This document shows, piece after piece, positions 1-9,398 of a DNA stretch of 64,000 nt. Below the pieces are notes generated by a model, which saw only the letters and a program-made list of their open reading frames with translations, was not told where the DNA came from and ran no database searches. Each line of letters opens with the position of its first letter. Within the stretch, counting starts at the first letter, position 1. Position numbers and translations under genes: made by a program. The stretch is from Thermocatellispora tengchongensis (GTDB lineage: Bacteria > Actinomycetota > Actinomycetes > Streptosporangiales > Streptosporangiaceae): contig NZ_JACHGN010000004.1 in assembly GCF_014202315.1 (NCBI RefSeq), positions 372,001-436,000 of the forward strand. Reading direction: 5' to 3'.

Positions 1-261
1 GGCCGCCTTCACCCCGGCCCGGCGGGTCGCGCCGAACGCGGCGAGCTGCGCGTGCTTCAGGTCGAGCTCTGTTCGAGCCCGCCGGAAGAACTCGGTGTCC
101 TTGGGGTTCGCTCCCGGCCAGCCACCTTCGATGAAGCCGACGCCGAGGCCGTCCAGGTGGCGGGCGATGGCCAGCTTGTCGGCCACCGTCAGGTTGAGGC
201 CCTCTTGCTGCGCGCCGTCGCGCAGCGTGGTGTCGTACACGTGGAAGCGATCGTCGGCCAT
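1..261 (-). CDS. cimA: citramalate synthase, N-terminal part (cut by window edge)
   Basis: Only the first 87 codons are present; the gene runs off the left edge. The start of the protein reads [20 protein letters not shown], the DTTLRDG motif of the HMGL-like/2-isopropylmalate synthase superfamily, followed by [17 protein letters not shown], which is typical of the CimA-type (LeuA-like) citramalate synthases of actinomycetes. The enzyme condenses pyruvate and acetyl-CoA to (R)-citramalate, giving 2-oxobutyrate for isoleucine. An in-frame ATG at 273 would add four residues; the AGGAG at 274-278 abuts that codon and lies 12 nt from the ATG at 261, so the start is not settled. The gene sits just downstream of a leader peptide and terminator (286-382), so attenuation by branched-chain amino acids is likely. 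Confidence 0.85.
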   Translation of the reverse strand, partial: MADDRFHVYDTTLRDGAQQEGLNLTVADKLAIARHLDGLGVGFIEGGWPGANPKDTEFFRRARTELDLKHAQLAAFGATRRAGVKAA

Positions 262-285
262 GATCTGTGACATCTCCTGGGAAAC

Positions 286-315
286 AAAAAGACCCCTCAC
301 GGACGTGAGAGGTCT
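286..315 (-). terminator. intrinsic terminator within the cimA leader
   Basis: AGACC-CCTCAC pairs with GTGAG-AGGTCT around a 4-nt loop, and five Ts follow on the minus strand. It sits between the leader peptide and cimA, as expected for an attenuator rather than a gene-end terminator. Confidence 0.75.
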
Positions 316-337
316 GCGCGCCGGCTGGTCCTTCGGG

Positions 338-382
338 CTAAGTGCCGGCGCGCCTGCTGATAATGAGCAGACCAGAGAACAT
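338..382 (-). CDS. cimA leader peptide [14 protein letters not shown]
   Basis: A 14-codon reading frame upstream of cimA encodes [14 protein letters not shown] and ends with TAG. Four consecutive branched-chain codons (Leu-Leu-Ile-Ile) occupy codons 5-8. The 3' half of the frame forms the first arm of the stem-loop that precedes the terminator. This is the classical layout of a ribosome-mediated attenuation leader. No strong Shine-Dalgarno is visible (only a GGCAGG-like stretch). Confidence 0.8.
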   Translation of the reverse strand: MFSGLLIISRRAGT

Positions 383-482
383 GATGCCTGCCAGTCTGCC
401 ACACTCGGCCACCATCTGGCACATCGATCTCACCATCCGCCCGCCCGGACCCCGCGCGGGCTCCTCGACCAGAATGGTCGGC

Positions 483-1136
483 ATGAAGGCGACCTATCTG
501 GACCCCCGTGTCGGGCAGTACGTCCTGGCCCACGCCACCCAGCCCGACGAGGTGCTGGAGGCCCTGGCCAAGGAGACCGTCGAGGCCACCGGGGGCGACT
601 CCGAGATGCAGATCTCCCCCGAGCAGGGCCCGTTCCTCACCATGCTCGCCCAGATCGCCGGCGCGCGTAACGCGGTCGAGATCGGCACGTTCACCGGCTA
701 CTCCTCCATCTGCATCGCCCGCGGCCTGGCCCCCGGCGGCCGTCTGACCTGCTTCGACGTCAGCGAGCAGTGGACCTCCATCGCCCGCCGCCACTGGCGC
801 GAGGCCGGCGTGGCCGACCGCATCGACCTGATCCTCGGCCCCGCGGCCGAGACCCTGGCCGCCTGGACTCCCGCGGAGCCCGTGGACCTGGCCTTCATCG
901 ACGCCGACAAGGGCGGCTACCCGGTCTACTACGACCTGCTCATGGACCGCCTGGCGCCGGGCGGCGTCATCCTGTGCGACAACACCCTCCGCCGCGGCAC
1001 CGTGGCCGACCCCGACACCACCGACCCCGTCACCGAGGCCATGCGCGCCTTCAACGACAAGGTGATGACCGACCCCCGCGTGACCACCGTCCTGCTCCCC
1101 CTCGCCGACGGCCTGACCCTGATTCGAAAGAACTGA
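483..1136 (+). CDS. class I SAM-dependent O-methyltransferase
   Basis: About 217 residues from the ATG at 483; an ATG at 474 is the alternative. The longer open frame upstream is rejected because it would run through the cimA attenuator. The SAM-binding motif AVEIGTFTGYSSICIARGL (about residues 62-80) and the AFIDADKGGY motif are those of the caffeoyl-CoA/catechol-type O-methyltransferase family (Methyltransf_3), whose members use a divalent metal to methylate hydroxyls of small phenolic substrates. The substrate cannot be inferred. It is transcribed divergently from cimA and lies just ahead of an Uma2-family gene, with no sign of coupling. Confidence 0.85.
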   Translation: MKATYLDPRVGQYVLAHATQPDEVLEALAKETVEATGGDSEMQISPEQGPFLTMLAQIAGARNAVEIGTFTGYSSICIARGLAPGGRLTCFDVSEQWTSIARRHWREAGVADRIDLILGPAAETLAAWTPAEPVDLAFIDADKGGYPVYYDLLMDRLAPGGVILCDNTLRRGTVADPDTTDPVTEAMRAFNDKVMTDPRVTTVLLPLADGLTLIRKN

Positions 1137-1238
1137 CGAATTCTTTCCCGTTCCTCGGGCGAACACGGCCGACGGCCACTACATTCAGTGCCGCACTGCT
1201 AACGTTACGTCCACAGGCCCGGAGGGGATGATGGAATC

Positions 1239-1919
1239 ATGGCCAAGGTGCTCGATCGCCCGACGACCGCGACCTACTCCGCGCGGTACAACTACAGCGT
1301 CGTCCGTGACCTGTTGCCGCCCGGAGACGCCGTCGAACTCCTCGATGACGACTGCGTCGTCGTGCCCGATCTCCCGCCCGAACGGCTCGACGTCGTCTAT
1401 CAGCAGGTCTGCGACGCGTTCCCAGAGAATCTCCGCGTCGAGATCATCAACGGCCGGATCGTGGTGAACCCGATGCCCACGATCAATCACGCCAAGACCG
1501 TCAACGAGTTGCAGTCGCGTCTCAACGAGACGGCCAGGCGCCGCGGCTGGCACGTGCTGCAGAACATCAAGCTGCACTTCGGCCCACAGTCCGATCGCGC
1601 CATTCCAGATCTCAGCGTGATCAGTGACAACGCACGGATGTGGGGCGACGACGAGGTCTTCAGCGACGACGCCCTGCTCGCCGTCGAGGTGGTGTCGAAG
1701 AGCAGCATCAGGAACGACCATCTCCACAAGCCACGCGCATACGCCGGAGGAGGTGTGCCGCTTTACCTGATCGTCGACCCGTTCGACCGCACGGCCCGGC
1801 TGTTCAGCATGCCCAAGGACGGCCGCTATGCCGCCGAGACCGGGGTCCGCCTGGGCGAGCCACTGGAGTTGCCCGCCCCATGGGAGATCACGCTCGACAC
1901 CACCGGACTCACGCCCTAG
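1239..1919 (+). CDS. Uma2 family (DUF820) putative endonuclease
   Basis: The 226-residue protein has the PD-(D/E)XK-like core of the Uma2/DUF820 family: AIPDLSVI supplies the acidic residue and LAVEVVSKSSIRNDHLHKPRAY holds the E-x-V...S...D...K...Y pattern. Uma2 proteins are abundant in actinomycetes and cyanobacteria and are predicted nucleases; their role is poorly known. GGAGGGG lies about 11-13 nt upstream of the ATG. The gene stands alone, followed by an intergenic tandem repeat and the 3' end of ilvE on the other strand. Confidence 0.8.
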   Translation: MAKVLDRPTTATYSARYNYSVVRDLLPPGDAVELLDDDCVVVPDLPPERLDVVYQQVCDAFPENLRVEIINGRIVVNPMPTINHAKTVNELQSRLNETARRRGWHVLQNIKLHFGPQSDRAIPDLSVISDNARMWGDDEVFSDDALLAVEVVSKSSIRNDHLHKPRAYAGGGVPLYLIVDPFDRTARLFSMPKDGRYAAETGVRLGEPLELPAPWEITLDTTGLTP

Positions 1920-2051
1920 CTGTACCTAGCGCGAAGACCTGGCCGGGCCCTCTGGAGGCGGGTGGAATCCAGAGGAGATGGCCCTTCGGCGAGCGTGAAG
2001 CAGAAGCGCGAGCGTGAAGCAGGAGCACTGCCCCGACACTCCCCCGTGCAC

Positions 2052-2177
2052 CCCTTCCCCGGGTGCACGGGGGCCGTGCGTTCCCGAGTGCACGGAGCCG
2101 TGCGTTCCCGGGGTGCACAGGGCCGCGCGTTCCCGGGGTGCACAGGGCCGCGCGTTCCCGGGGTGCACAGGGCCGCG
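2052..2177. repeat. five tandem ~25-bp repeats between Uma2 gene and ilvE
   Basis: Three perfect 25-bp copies occupy 2103-2127, 2128-2152 and 2153-2177; two diverged copies precede them (about 2052-2078 and 2079-2102). Each unit carries GGGGTGCACAGGG, with the palindrome GTGCAC. The array ends 9 bp from the ilvE stop codon. A shorter duplication (GAGCGTGAAGCAG) lies at about 1992-2023. Confidence 0.85.
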
Positions 2178-2185
2178 CGTGGGCA

Positions 2186-3283
2186 TCAGCAGATCTTGTG
2201 GATCCAGTCGTGGGTGTCGGGGCGGGTGCCGTACTGGATGCCCATCAGCTCCTCGCGGAGCTTGAGGGTGACCGGGCCGGGGGTGCCGTCGCCGACGGTC
2301 CAGGCGCGGTCGGCGCCCTTGGCCGAGCCGACCGGGGTGATGACGGCGGCGGTGCCGCAGGCGAAGACCTCGGTGAGCTCGCCCGACTCGCAGCCGGCCT
2401 GCCACTCCTCGATGGAGATGCGGCCCTCCTCGACCTCCAGGCCGACCTGGCCGGCGATGGTGAGGATCGAGTCGCGGGTGATGCCCGGCAGCAGGGTGCC
2501 GGTGAGGGCGGGGGTCAGCAGCTTGTCGCCGAAGACGAAGAACAGGTTCATCCCGCCCATCTCCTCGACGTACCGGTGCTCGTGGGCGTCGAGCCAGACC
2601 ACCTGGTCGCAGCCGTTCTCCACGGCCTGGCGCTGGGCGACGAAGGCGGCGGCGTAGTTGCCGCCGCACTTGGCGAAGCCGGTGCCGCCCGGGGCGGCGC
2701 GGGTGTACTCCGTGGACAGCCAGACCGACACCGGGCGCACGCCGCCGGAGAAGTACGACGCCGCGGGGGAGGCGATGACCATGTACTTGTAGGTGCGCGA
2801 GGGGTAGTTCACCCCGAGCGCCGGCTGCGTGGCGATCATGAAGGGGCGCAGGTAGAGGCTGTGCCCCTCGGCGGTCGGCACCCAGTCGCGGTCGGTCTGC
2901 ACCAGCAGTTCCAGCGACTCGACGAACGCGTCCTCCGGCAGCGCCGGCATGGCCATGCGCGCCGCCGAGGTGTTGAAGCGGGCCGCGTTGGCGTACGGCC
3001 GGAACATGACGATCGCGCCGCTGCTCTGCCGGTACGCCTTGAGCCCCTCGAACAGCTCCTGCGCGTAGTGGAAGACCGACGTCGCCGGGTCGAGGCTGAG
3101 CGGCCCGTACGGCATGAGCCTGGCGTCGTGCCAGCCCTCTCCCTCGGTGTAGTCGATGGAGATCATGTGATCGGTGAAGTAGGTGCCGAACCCGGGATTC
3201 GCCAGTACCTCCGCCCGCTCGGCCGCGGTGCGAGCGTGGTCGGATAGCTGCACGTCAAAGCTGAGCTTCTGGGTGGCGGTCAT
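2186..3283 (-). CDS. ilvE: branched-chain amino acid aminotransferase
   Basis: The 365-residue class IV aminotransferase interconverts branched-chain 2-oxo acids and valine, leucine or isoleucine with glutamate. The PLP lysine lies in TGFAKCGGNYAA, and the family signature EEMGGMNLFFVF follows; FEGLKAYR near residue 78 is the usual N-terminal motif. The length is normal for actinobacterial IlvE. It lies downstream of leuB on the same strand, separated by a strong hairpin, so it probably has its own promoter in 3284-3418. AGGACC about 6 nt upstream of the ATG is a weak ribosome binding site. Confidence 0.95.
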   Translation of the reverse strand: MTATQKLSFDVQLSDHARTAAERAEVLANPGFGTYFTDHMISIDYTEGEGWHDARLMPYGPLSLDPATSVFHYAQELFEGLKAYRQSSGAIVMFRPYANAARFNTSAARMAMPALPEDAFVESLELLVQTDRDWVPTAEGHSLYLRPFMIATQPALGVNYPSRTYKYMVIASPAASYFSGGVRPVSVWLSTEYTRAAPGGTGFAKCGGNYAAAFVAQRQAVENGCDQVVWLDAHEHRYVEEMGGMNLFFVFGDKLLTPALTGTLLPGITRDSILTIAGQVGLEVEEGRISIEEWQAGCESGELTEVFACGTAAVITPVGSAKGADRAWTVGDGTPGPVTLKLREELMGIQYGTRPDTHDWIHKIC

Positions 3284-3418
3284 GACGATGGTCCTTATCT
3301 CTCTCTGCGGGGGCGGCGCCTGACTCCATTGTGCGCTGAGTCGGGCTTGCGTTAGGTATCGAGGAGCGTATGGGAAGTTACTGCATCAACCGGCGCATCA
3401 GGCAGGGGGCGCGGACAC

Positions 3419-3460
3419 GAAAACGCGCACGGAGCCCCGTGTCGGGGCCACCGTGCGCGT
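3419..3460 (-). terminator. terminator downstream of leuB
   Basis: ACGCGCACGG (3423-3432) pairs perfectly with CCGTGCGCGT (3451-3460), with an inner GCCCCG/CGGGGC helix; on the minus strand the stem is followed by TTTTCGTG. It lies 24 bp past the leuB stop and separates leuB from ilvE. Confidence 0.75.
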
Positions 3461-3483
3461 CTGGACGTGTGTGGCGGCCCGCC

Positions 3484-4530
3484 CTAGCCGGCTACTCGGG
3501 CGGTGATGTCGTCGCCGATCTCGCGGGTGCTGCGGGCGGTCCAGTTGCCGCCGCGCTCCAGCAGGTCGTCGGCGACGGCCTGCTCGACCTTGGCCGCGGC
3601 CTCGGTGAGGCCGAGGTGGTCGAGGAGCATGGCGACGGACAGGATGGTGGCGGTGGGGTCGGCCTTGCCCTGGCCGGCGATGTCGGGGGCGCTGCCGTGG
3701 ACCGGCTCGAACATGCTCGGCGCGGTGCGGTCGGGGTTGACGTTGCCGCTGGCCGCGAGCCCGATGCCGCCCGCGATGGCGGCGCCGATGTCGGTGAGGA
3801 TGTCACCGAAGAGGTTGTCGGTGACGATGACGTCGAACCGCTCGGGCTGGTTGACGAAGAACATCGAGGCGGCGTCGACGTGGCAGTAGTCGGTGGTCAC
3901 GTCGGGGTAGTCGGCCGCGACGCGCTGGAGCGTGCGGGACCACAGGTCGCCGGCGTAGGTGAGCACGTTGGTCTTGTGGACCAGCGTGAGCTTCTTGCGC
4001 GGCCGGGAGCGGGCCTTGTCGAAGGCGTAACGGATCACGCGCTCCACGCCGAAGGCGGTGTTGAACGACTCCTGGGTGGCGATCTCCTGCGGCGTGCCGC
4101 GCCGCATGACGCCGCCCGCGCCGGTGTAGGGGCCCTCGGTGCCCTCGCGGACCACGACCATGTCGATGTCCTCGGGACGGGCCTCGCCCAGCGGGGTCGC
4201 CACGCCGGGGAACAGCTTCACCGGGCGCAGGTTCACGTAGTGGTCCAGCTCGAAGCGGAGCCGCAGCAGCAGGTCGCGCTCCAGCACGCCCGGCGGCACG
4301 CTCGGGTCGCCCACGGCGCCGAGCAGGATCGCGTCGTAGCCGCGCAGCTCGTCGAGCACCGCGTCGGGAAGCGTCTCACCGGTCGCGTGGTAGCGCTTCG
4401 CGCCGAGGTCGTAGGTGGTCGACTCCACCTTCTGCCCCACGGCCTCAAGGACCTTCAGGCCCTCGGCGACGACTTCGGTGCCGATCCCGTCTCCGGGGAT
4501 GACTGCCAGACGGATGCTGCGTGACTCCAT
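3484..4530 (-). CDS. leuB: 3-isopropylmalate dehydrogenase
   Basis: The 348-residue protein starts [19 protein letters not shown], the NAD-binding start of the isocitrate/isopropylmalate dehydrogenase family, and carries [20 protein letters not shown], the metal-binding and signature segment. It oxidises and decarboxylates 3-isopropylmalate to 2-oxoisocaproate in leucine synthesis. The length is that of actinobacterial LeuB enzymes. AGGT lies 6 nt ahead of the ATG. It shares the strand with ilvE downstream and cimA further on, but the terminator at 3419-3460 indicates a separate transcription unit. Confidence 0.95.
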   Translation of the reverse strand: MESRSIRLAVIPGDGIGTEVVAEGLKVLEAVGQKVESTTYDLGAKRYHATGETLPDAVLDELRGYDAILLGAVGDPSVPPGVLERDLLLRLRFELDHYVNLRPVKLFPGVATPLGEARPEDIDMVVVREGTEGPYTGAGGVMRRGTPQEIATQESFNTAFGVERVIRYAFDKARSRPRKKLTLVHKTNVLTYAGDLWSRTLQRVAADYPDVTTDYCHVDAASMFFVNQPERFDVIVTDNLFGDILTDIGAAIAGGIGLAASGNVNPDRTAPSMFEPVHGSAPDIAGQGKADPTATILSVAMLLDHLGLTEAAAKVEQAVADDLLERGGNWTARSTREIGDDITARVAG

Positions 4531-4605
4531 GCGCGTACCTTACCTGCCCGTCTCGGTTCCTGAACAACCGTCTCAGAATCCGGACATTCCGCCCGGATTC
4601 CCAAC

Positions 4606-4806
4606 CTAGCGGGCCGGGGAACCCCCGTTGTCACGCCGGTCCAGCGCGAACTGCAGCGCCTCGGCGGCCTCGTCGTTGTCGTCCTCGGAACGGTTCCAGG
4701 GATACATGTCGTACATGGTGATGATCTCGCTCTGCGATTCGAGGCGCGCGGCGACACGCGCCGATATGGATGATCTGTGCGGATTCCGGTCACGAACCCG
4801 GGGCAT
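4606..4806 (-). CDS. small acidic-tailed hypothetical protein (66 aa)
   Basis: This short frame starts at an ATG preceded by AGAGG and GGAG, and ends 75 bp before leuB. The C-terminal half (MYDMYPWNRSEDDNDEAAEA, then LQFALDRRDNGG) looks like a genuine conserved protein rather than a chance frame: it is acidic and helix-forming, unlike the Arg/Pro/Ala-rich translations of noncoding GC-rich DNA. An internal start at MYDMYPWN is possible. I do not recognise the family and assign no function. Being co-directional with leuB, it may be its transcription leader gene. Confidence 0.5.
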   Translation of the reverse strand: MPRVRDRNPHRSSISARVAARLESQSEIITMYDMYPWNRSEDDNDEAAEALQFALDRRDNGGSPAR

Positions 4807-5716
4807 GCTCCACGCCTCTCGCCATCCGGGTCACGGACGCGGGCGCGGGCGTCGGCCAGCAGGCGCGCACTCCGCGACGGGTCGCCGGCCTGCCCTGATC
4901 AGGCCCCGTCGCGGCAGGTAATGATCACAAGTACCTGGCGCATTACTTCACAAGGGTACCTCGCCACCGCGCGTCCGTCTTGTCCCCCGACCCCTCGTCT
5001 CACAATATGGACAGGGCCGGGGTACGGGGCAGGGGGCGGCCGGTCGCAGGTGGTGCGATACGACCGCCCCGGGCCCCATGGGCCGCACAATGTGCGATGA
5101 CACGGTGAAGCGACCCGAAGCAGGGCACGCCGCGACTCCGCTCGGAGTGTCACGGAGATCGACGAGCCCCGGGCTTGAGGTGAAGAAAACCGGCCATCCT
5201 CCACCGGGTCCGCCGCACACAGGCGGCAAGCCCCGGTGCCGACCTCCCACACGACACGAGGCGGCCGGTCCTCGGCCGCGCCCGGCACGCAGTCAGCGAC
5301 CCCCAGAAGGCCCTCCCGGCACCCGGCAAGCACGGTCGGCGTCCCCCCGAAACCCCCGGAAGGGGGTGGCCCAGATGTGGGCCTCCCCTACCGGACGAGG
5401 CGGCCGGTCCTCGGCTGGGCCTGCCGCGCGGAGGCGGGCCGGCCGACATGGTCCCGTCGTCCAGTGCCGGGACGGGGCGGGTCAGGCCACGGCCCGGGCC
5501 GCCGCCCGTAGCCGGCCAGGACCGGCGCGGAACCGCCCGGTGCTGGGGCGGAGCAGGTCGGCCCTCGGCCGGGCCCGCCGCTCACTGCCGGCGGGGCCCG
5601 GGGTGGGCCCGGCCGGTGGTGGGCGGGGCGGGGTTCGGACGGACCCCGGCGGAGGTGGCGGGGCGGGGTTGGGGCGGGCCCCCGCCGTAGTGGCGGGGGT
5701 CAGCGGGTGGGGTGGG
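4807..5716. other. 910-bp intergenic region with no convincing gene
   Basis: No frame has the codon pattern of a real protein. The region is GC-rich, with a perfect 19-bp direct repeat (5257-5275 and 5396-5414, containing GAGGCGGCCGGTCCTCGG) and a weaker third copy near 5553-5570. The last 200 bp before the serA stop are strongly G-rich on the plus strand, with many GGGG runs. Confidence 0.6.
5257..5414. repeat. pair of 19-bp direct repeats
   Basis: Identical 19-bp copies lie at 5257-5275 and 5396-5414. Each is a near-palindrome (CGAGG...CCTCGG) and could form a small hairpin. They lie 139 bp apart in the region between the small gene at 4606 and serA. Confidence 0.7.
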
Positions 5717-7309
<1,593 letters not shown>

Positions 7310-7362
7310 GAGTGATCCTTCGTGAGCGGGCGGGCATGAACCTCACCCAGTCTACTGAGGCT

Positions 7363-7378
7363 TGTGAAAGCGTTCACG
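7363..7378. promoter_or_regulatory. CRP/FNR-type palindrome upstream of serA
   Basis: TGTGA-AAGCGT-TCACG matches the CRP consensus TGTGA-N6-TCACA at nine of ten arm positions. It lies 54 bp from the serA start, in the region shared with the divergent gene at 7553. In Mycobacterium tuberculosis the CRP protein Rv3676 controls serC, so a serine link has precedent; binding here is inference. Confidence 0.45.
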
Positions 7379-7488
7379 AGAGGTGGAGGTTTCTTCACCT
7401 GCGACATCCGCCACATCGCCGGGGTGGCGTAGCGTGGGGGCGTTACCCAGTTCGGCGGACTTCCATCCCCCCGGCCGCCATCTTGGTA

Positions 7489-7518
7489 TTGATCGCAAGA
7501 AATCTTCCCGATTACCCT
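7489..7518 (+). promoter_or_regulatory. predicted sigma-70-type promoter of the SseB-like gene
   Basis: TTGATC (7489-7494) and TACCCT (7513-7518) are separated by 18 bp, in a locally AT-richer stretch 35 bp before the ATG at 7553. Confidence 0.45.
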
Positions 7519-7552
7519 GATAAGCCGTGGTCTACTACCTATCGTTCACCAT

Positions 7553-8536
7553 ATGAGCATCGGGAACCCCGCTCTCGGAGAAGTGCTCGCGCAGCACGGC
7601 AGCCCGCACCGGCTTCTGGCGGCACTGGCCGAAGGGGGAGTCCTGGTCGCCGTGCGCCCCGACCGGTCCGTCGTACTGGGCACGACCCAGGCCGGCGACC
7701 GCGTCCTGCTCGGTTACACCGGGCCCGACACGTACGCGCGGCACCGGGGAAGCCACTCCCTGTCCGAGTGCGACGCCGACACGATCCTCGACATCCAGCG
7801 GGTCACCGGGGTGCGCGAGATCGTGATCGACGCGGCGGGTCCGGCCGCCGCGGCCATTCCCATCGAGGACCTGCAACGGTTCCTCCGCTCCACCCGGACG
7901 GGACCCACGCCGGTGCTGTCCGGCGCCGCGCCCACCGCGTACGCGACGGGCGCGATGGCCACGGTGAACCGCACGGCCACGACCATGCGCGGCGCGCCCC
8001 CGCAGCCGGCGCCCAGGCCCGCGCCCGCACCGGCCCCGCCGATGCCGTCCATGCCGCCCATGTCGTCCATGCCGGCGATGCCGTCCATGCCGGCGACGCC
8101 CTCGATGCCCTCGATGCCCTCGATGTCCTCGATGCCGGCGGCTCCCCCGCAGTCGTGGATCCCCGCGCCGCGCCCCCATCTGTCGGGGCCGATGCAGCAG
8201 GTCGATCCAGGCTACCGGCGCTGCACCCACCCGATCCTGCCCGGCCTGCGCAAGGCGCTGGCCGAGCTGCTGGCCGACTTCCCGCTGGTGCACCACGTGT
8301 GGATCTCCGAGGCCCGCACCGCGTCCGGGGCGCCCGGCATCATGCTGCACGTCAAGGTGCACATGTCGGCCGCCGAGGACGTCGTACGCGACCTGCACCG
8401 CGGCGTGCGCGCCCGCCTGCCGCAGCTCGCGGCCAGCGAGGCGCCGATCCTGATGGCCCGGGTCGCCGACGCGCGCAGCGAGCGGCGCATGGTCGAGCTC
8501 GGCGCGCACGTGGTCTGTGCCGATGTGACCGACTGA
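7553..8536 (+). CDS. SseB-like two-domain protein with a Met-Pro-Ser repeat linker
   Basis: The 327-residue protein has an N-terminal domain (about 1-125) with motifs resembling the SseB N-terminal fold (LAALAEGGVLVAVRPD, VLLGYTGPD) and a C-terminal domain (about 225-327; LVHHVWISEARTASGAPGIM) resembling the SseB C-terminal domain. SseB is a poorly defined family first linked to serine sensitivity in E. coli. The two domains are joined by a low-complexity linker in which Met-Pro-Ser/Ala/Pro triplets repeat about 14 times (DNA 8041-8138). No signal peptide or membrane segment is visible. It is divergent from serA, which makes a link to serine suggestive. The SseB assignment is by eye and moderate. 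Confidence 0.6.
   Translation: MSIGNPALGEVLAQHGSPHRLLAALAEGGVLVAVRPDRSVVLGTTQAGDRVLLGYTGPDTYARHRGSHSLSECDADTILDIQRVTGVREIVIDAAGPAAAAIPIEDLQRFLRSTRTGPTPVLSGAAPTAYATGAMATVNRTATTMRGAPPQPAPRPAPAPAPPMPSMPPMSSMPAMPSMPATPSMPSMPSMSSMPAAPPQSWIPAPRPHLSGPMQQVDPGYRRCTHPILPGLRKALAELLADFPLVHHVWISEARTASGAPGIMLHVKVHMSAAEDVVRDLHRGVRARLPQLAASEAPILMARVADARSERRMVELGAHVVCADVTD
8041..8138 (+). repeat. in-frame 9-bp microsatellite coding Met-Pro-Ser units
   Basis: ATGCC-rich 9-bp units (Met-Pro-Ser, Met-Pro-Ala, Met-Pro-Pro) repeat in frame through the linker of the SseB-like gene. Such arrays usually vary in copy number between strains. Confidence 0.8.
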
Positions 8537-8607
8537 AAGCAATCCGCCACGCCGAGTAGCGGCGTGGTTCGTTGCGGAAGCGGCGAGGAAGGGGCACAAC
8601 AGGTGGC

Positions 8608-9360
8608 ATGACGCGCTCCAACCCTCTGTATCAGGTCCGCTACGCCGTACGCCATCCGGCGAAGGTGCTGCCGCATCTGCGCCGCCTCACCAGGGACGCC
8701 TGGTTCCGCCTGCGCACCCGGGACCACGTCAGCTACTACCGCCGGGTGATGAAGTCCGACACCGCGCGCAGCCCCGAGGCCGCGGTCGGCAGCAAGTCGC
8801 ACGCCCGCTGGCTCGCGCTGGGCCAGATGCAGTTCGACTACCTGGTCGGGCACGGCCTGAAGCCGGGCATGCGGATGCTGGAGATCGGCTGCGGCAACCT
8901 GCGCGCCGGCCGGCTGTTCATCGACTACCTCGACGCCGGCGACTACTACGGCGTGGACATCTCCCCCGACATCCTCATGGCCGCGCAGGACGTGCTGGTG
9001 CAGTACAAGCTGCAGGACAAGCTGCCGCGCCTGACCCCGGTGCGCGACCTGCGCCTGGCGTTCCTGCCCGATGAGCACTTCGACGTGGTGCACGCGCACA
9101 GCGTCTTCTCGCACTCCCCGCTGCACGTGATCGAGGAGTGCTTCGCGCACGTGGGCCGGGTGATGAAGCCGGGCGGCTGGTTCGACTTCACCTTCGACCG
9201 CACCGAGGGCCGCGAGCACCAGGTGCTGCGCGAGGACTTCTACTACCGCACCGAGACGCTGCTCGATTTGGCCGCCAGATACGGGCTGGCGGCCAGGTTC
9301 ATGGACGACTGGGAGAAGCTGCCCCACAAGCAGTCCAAGATCCGTATCACCAAGGAGTGA
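8608..9360 (+). CDS. class I SAM-dependent methyltransferase
   Basis: The 250-residue protein (ATG at 8608; the frame is open further upstream) has the SAM-binding motif MLEIGCGNLRAGRLF and the acidic loop DYYGVDIS of Methyltransf_11/25-like enzymes, then FDVVHAHSVFSHSP and GRVMKPGGWFDFTFD, the post-II and post-III motifs. The basic N-terminus (YQVRYAVRHPAKVLPHLRR) resembles that of methyltransferases from glycan or natural-product clusters, but no such cluster is present here. The substrate is unknown. It lies 70 bp after the SseB-like gene and converges on the permease gene at 9399. Confidence 0.8.
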   Translation: MTRSNPLYQVRYAVRHPAKVLPHLRRLTRDAWFRLRTRDHVSYYRRVMKSDTARSPEAAVGSKSHARWLALGQMQFDYLVGHGLKPGMRMLEIGCGNLRAGRLFIDYLDAGDYYGVDISPDILMAAQDVLVQYKLQDKLPRLTPVRDLRLAFLPDEHFDVVHAHSVFSHSPLHVIEECFAHVGRVMKPGGWFDFTFDRTEGREHQVLREDFYYRTETLLDLAARYGLAARFMDDWEKLPHKQSKIRITKE

Positions 9361-9398
9361 GGTTTCCGCCCGCTCGCGGGCGGGAGGCCCGGTGAGCG

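Larger units (their letters stand above)
286..382 (-). promoter_or_regulatory. transcription attenuator of cimA
   Basis: In minus-strand order the element contains the leader peptide (382-338), a perfect 10-bp stem GCGCGCCGGC/GCCGGCGCGC (344-353 with 316-325), and an intrinsic terminator stem (305-315 with 290-300, 10 pairs, one mismatch) followed by five Ts, ending shortly before the cimA start. Slow decoding of the Leu/Ile codons should hold a ribosome over the first arm and change folding downstream. A plausible antiterminator pairs AAGGACC in the loop with GGTCTTT of the terminator, with one G-U pair; this detail is inference. Confidence 0.75.

Noticed and set aside
342-482. N-terminal extension of the O-methyltransferase from an upstream ATG at 342
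   Set aside because: It would run through the cimA leader and has no family similarity; the conserved protein begins at about 474-483.
4899-5333. A 144-codon minus-strand frame between the small gene and serA
   Set aside because: Composition is that of noncoding GC-rich DNA, with no ribosome site and no recognisable motif.
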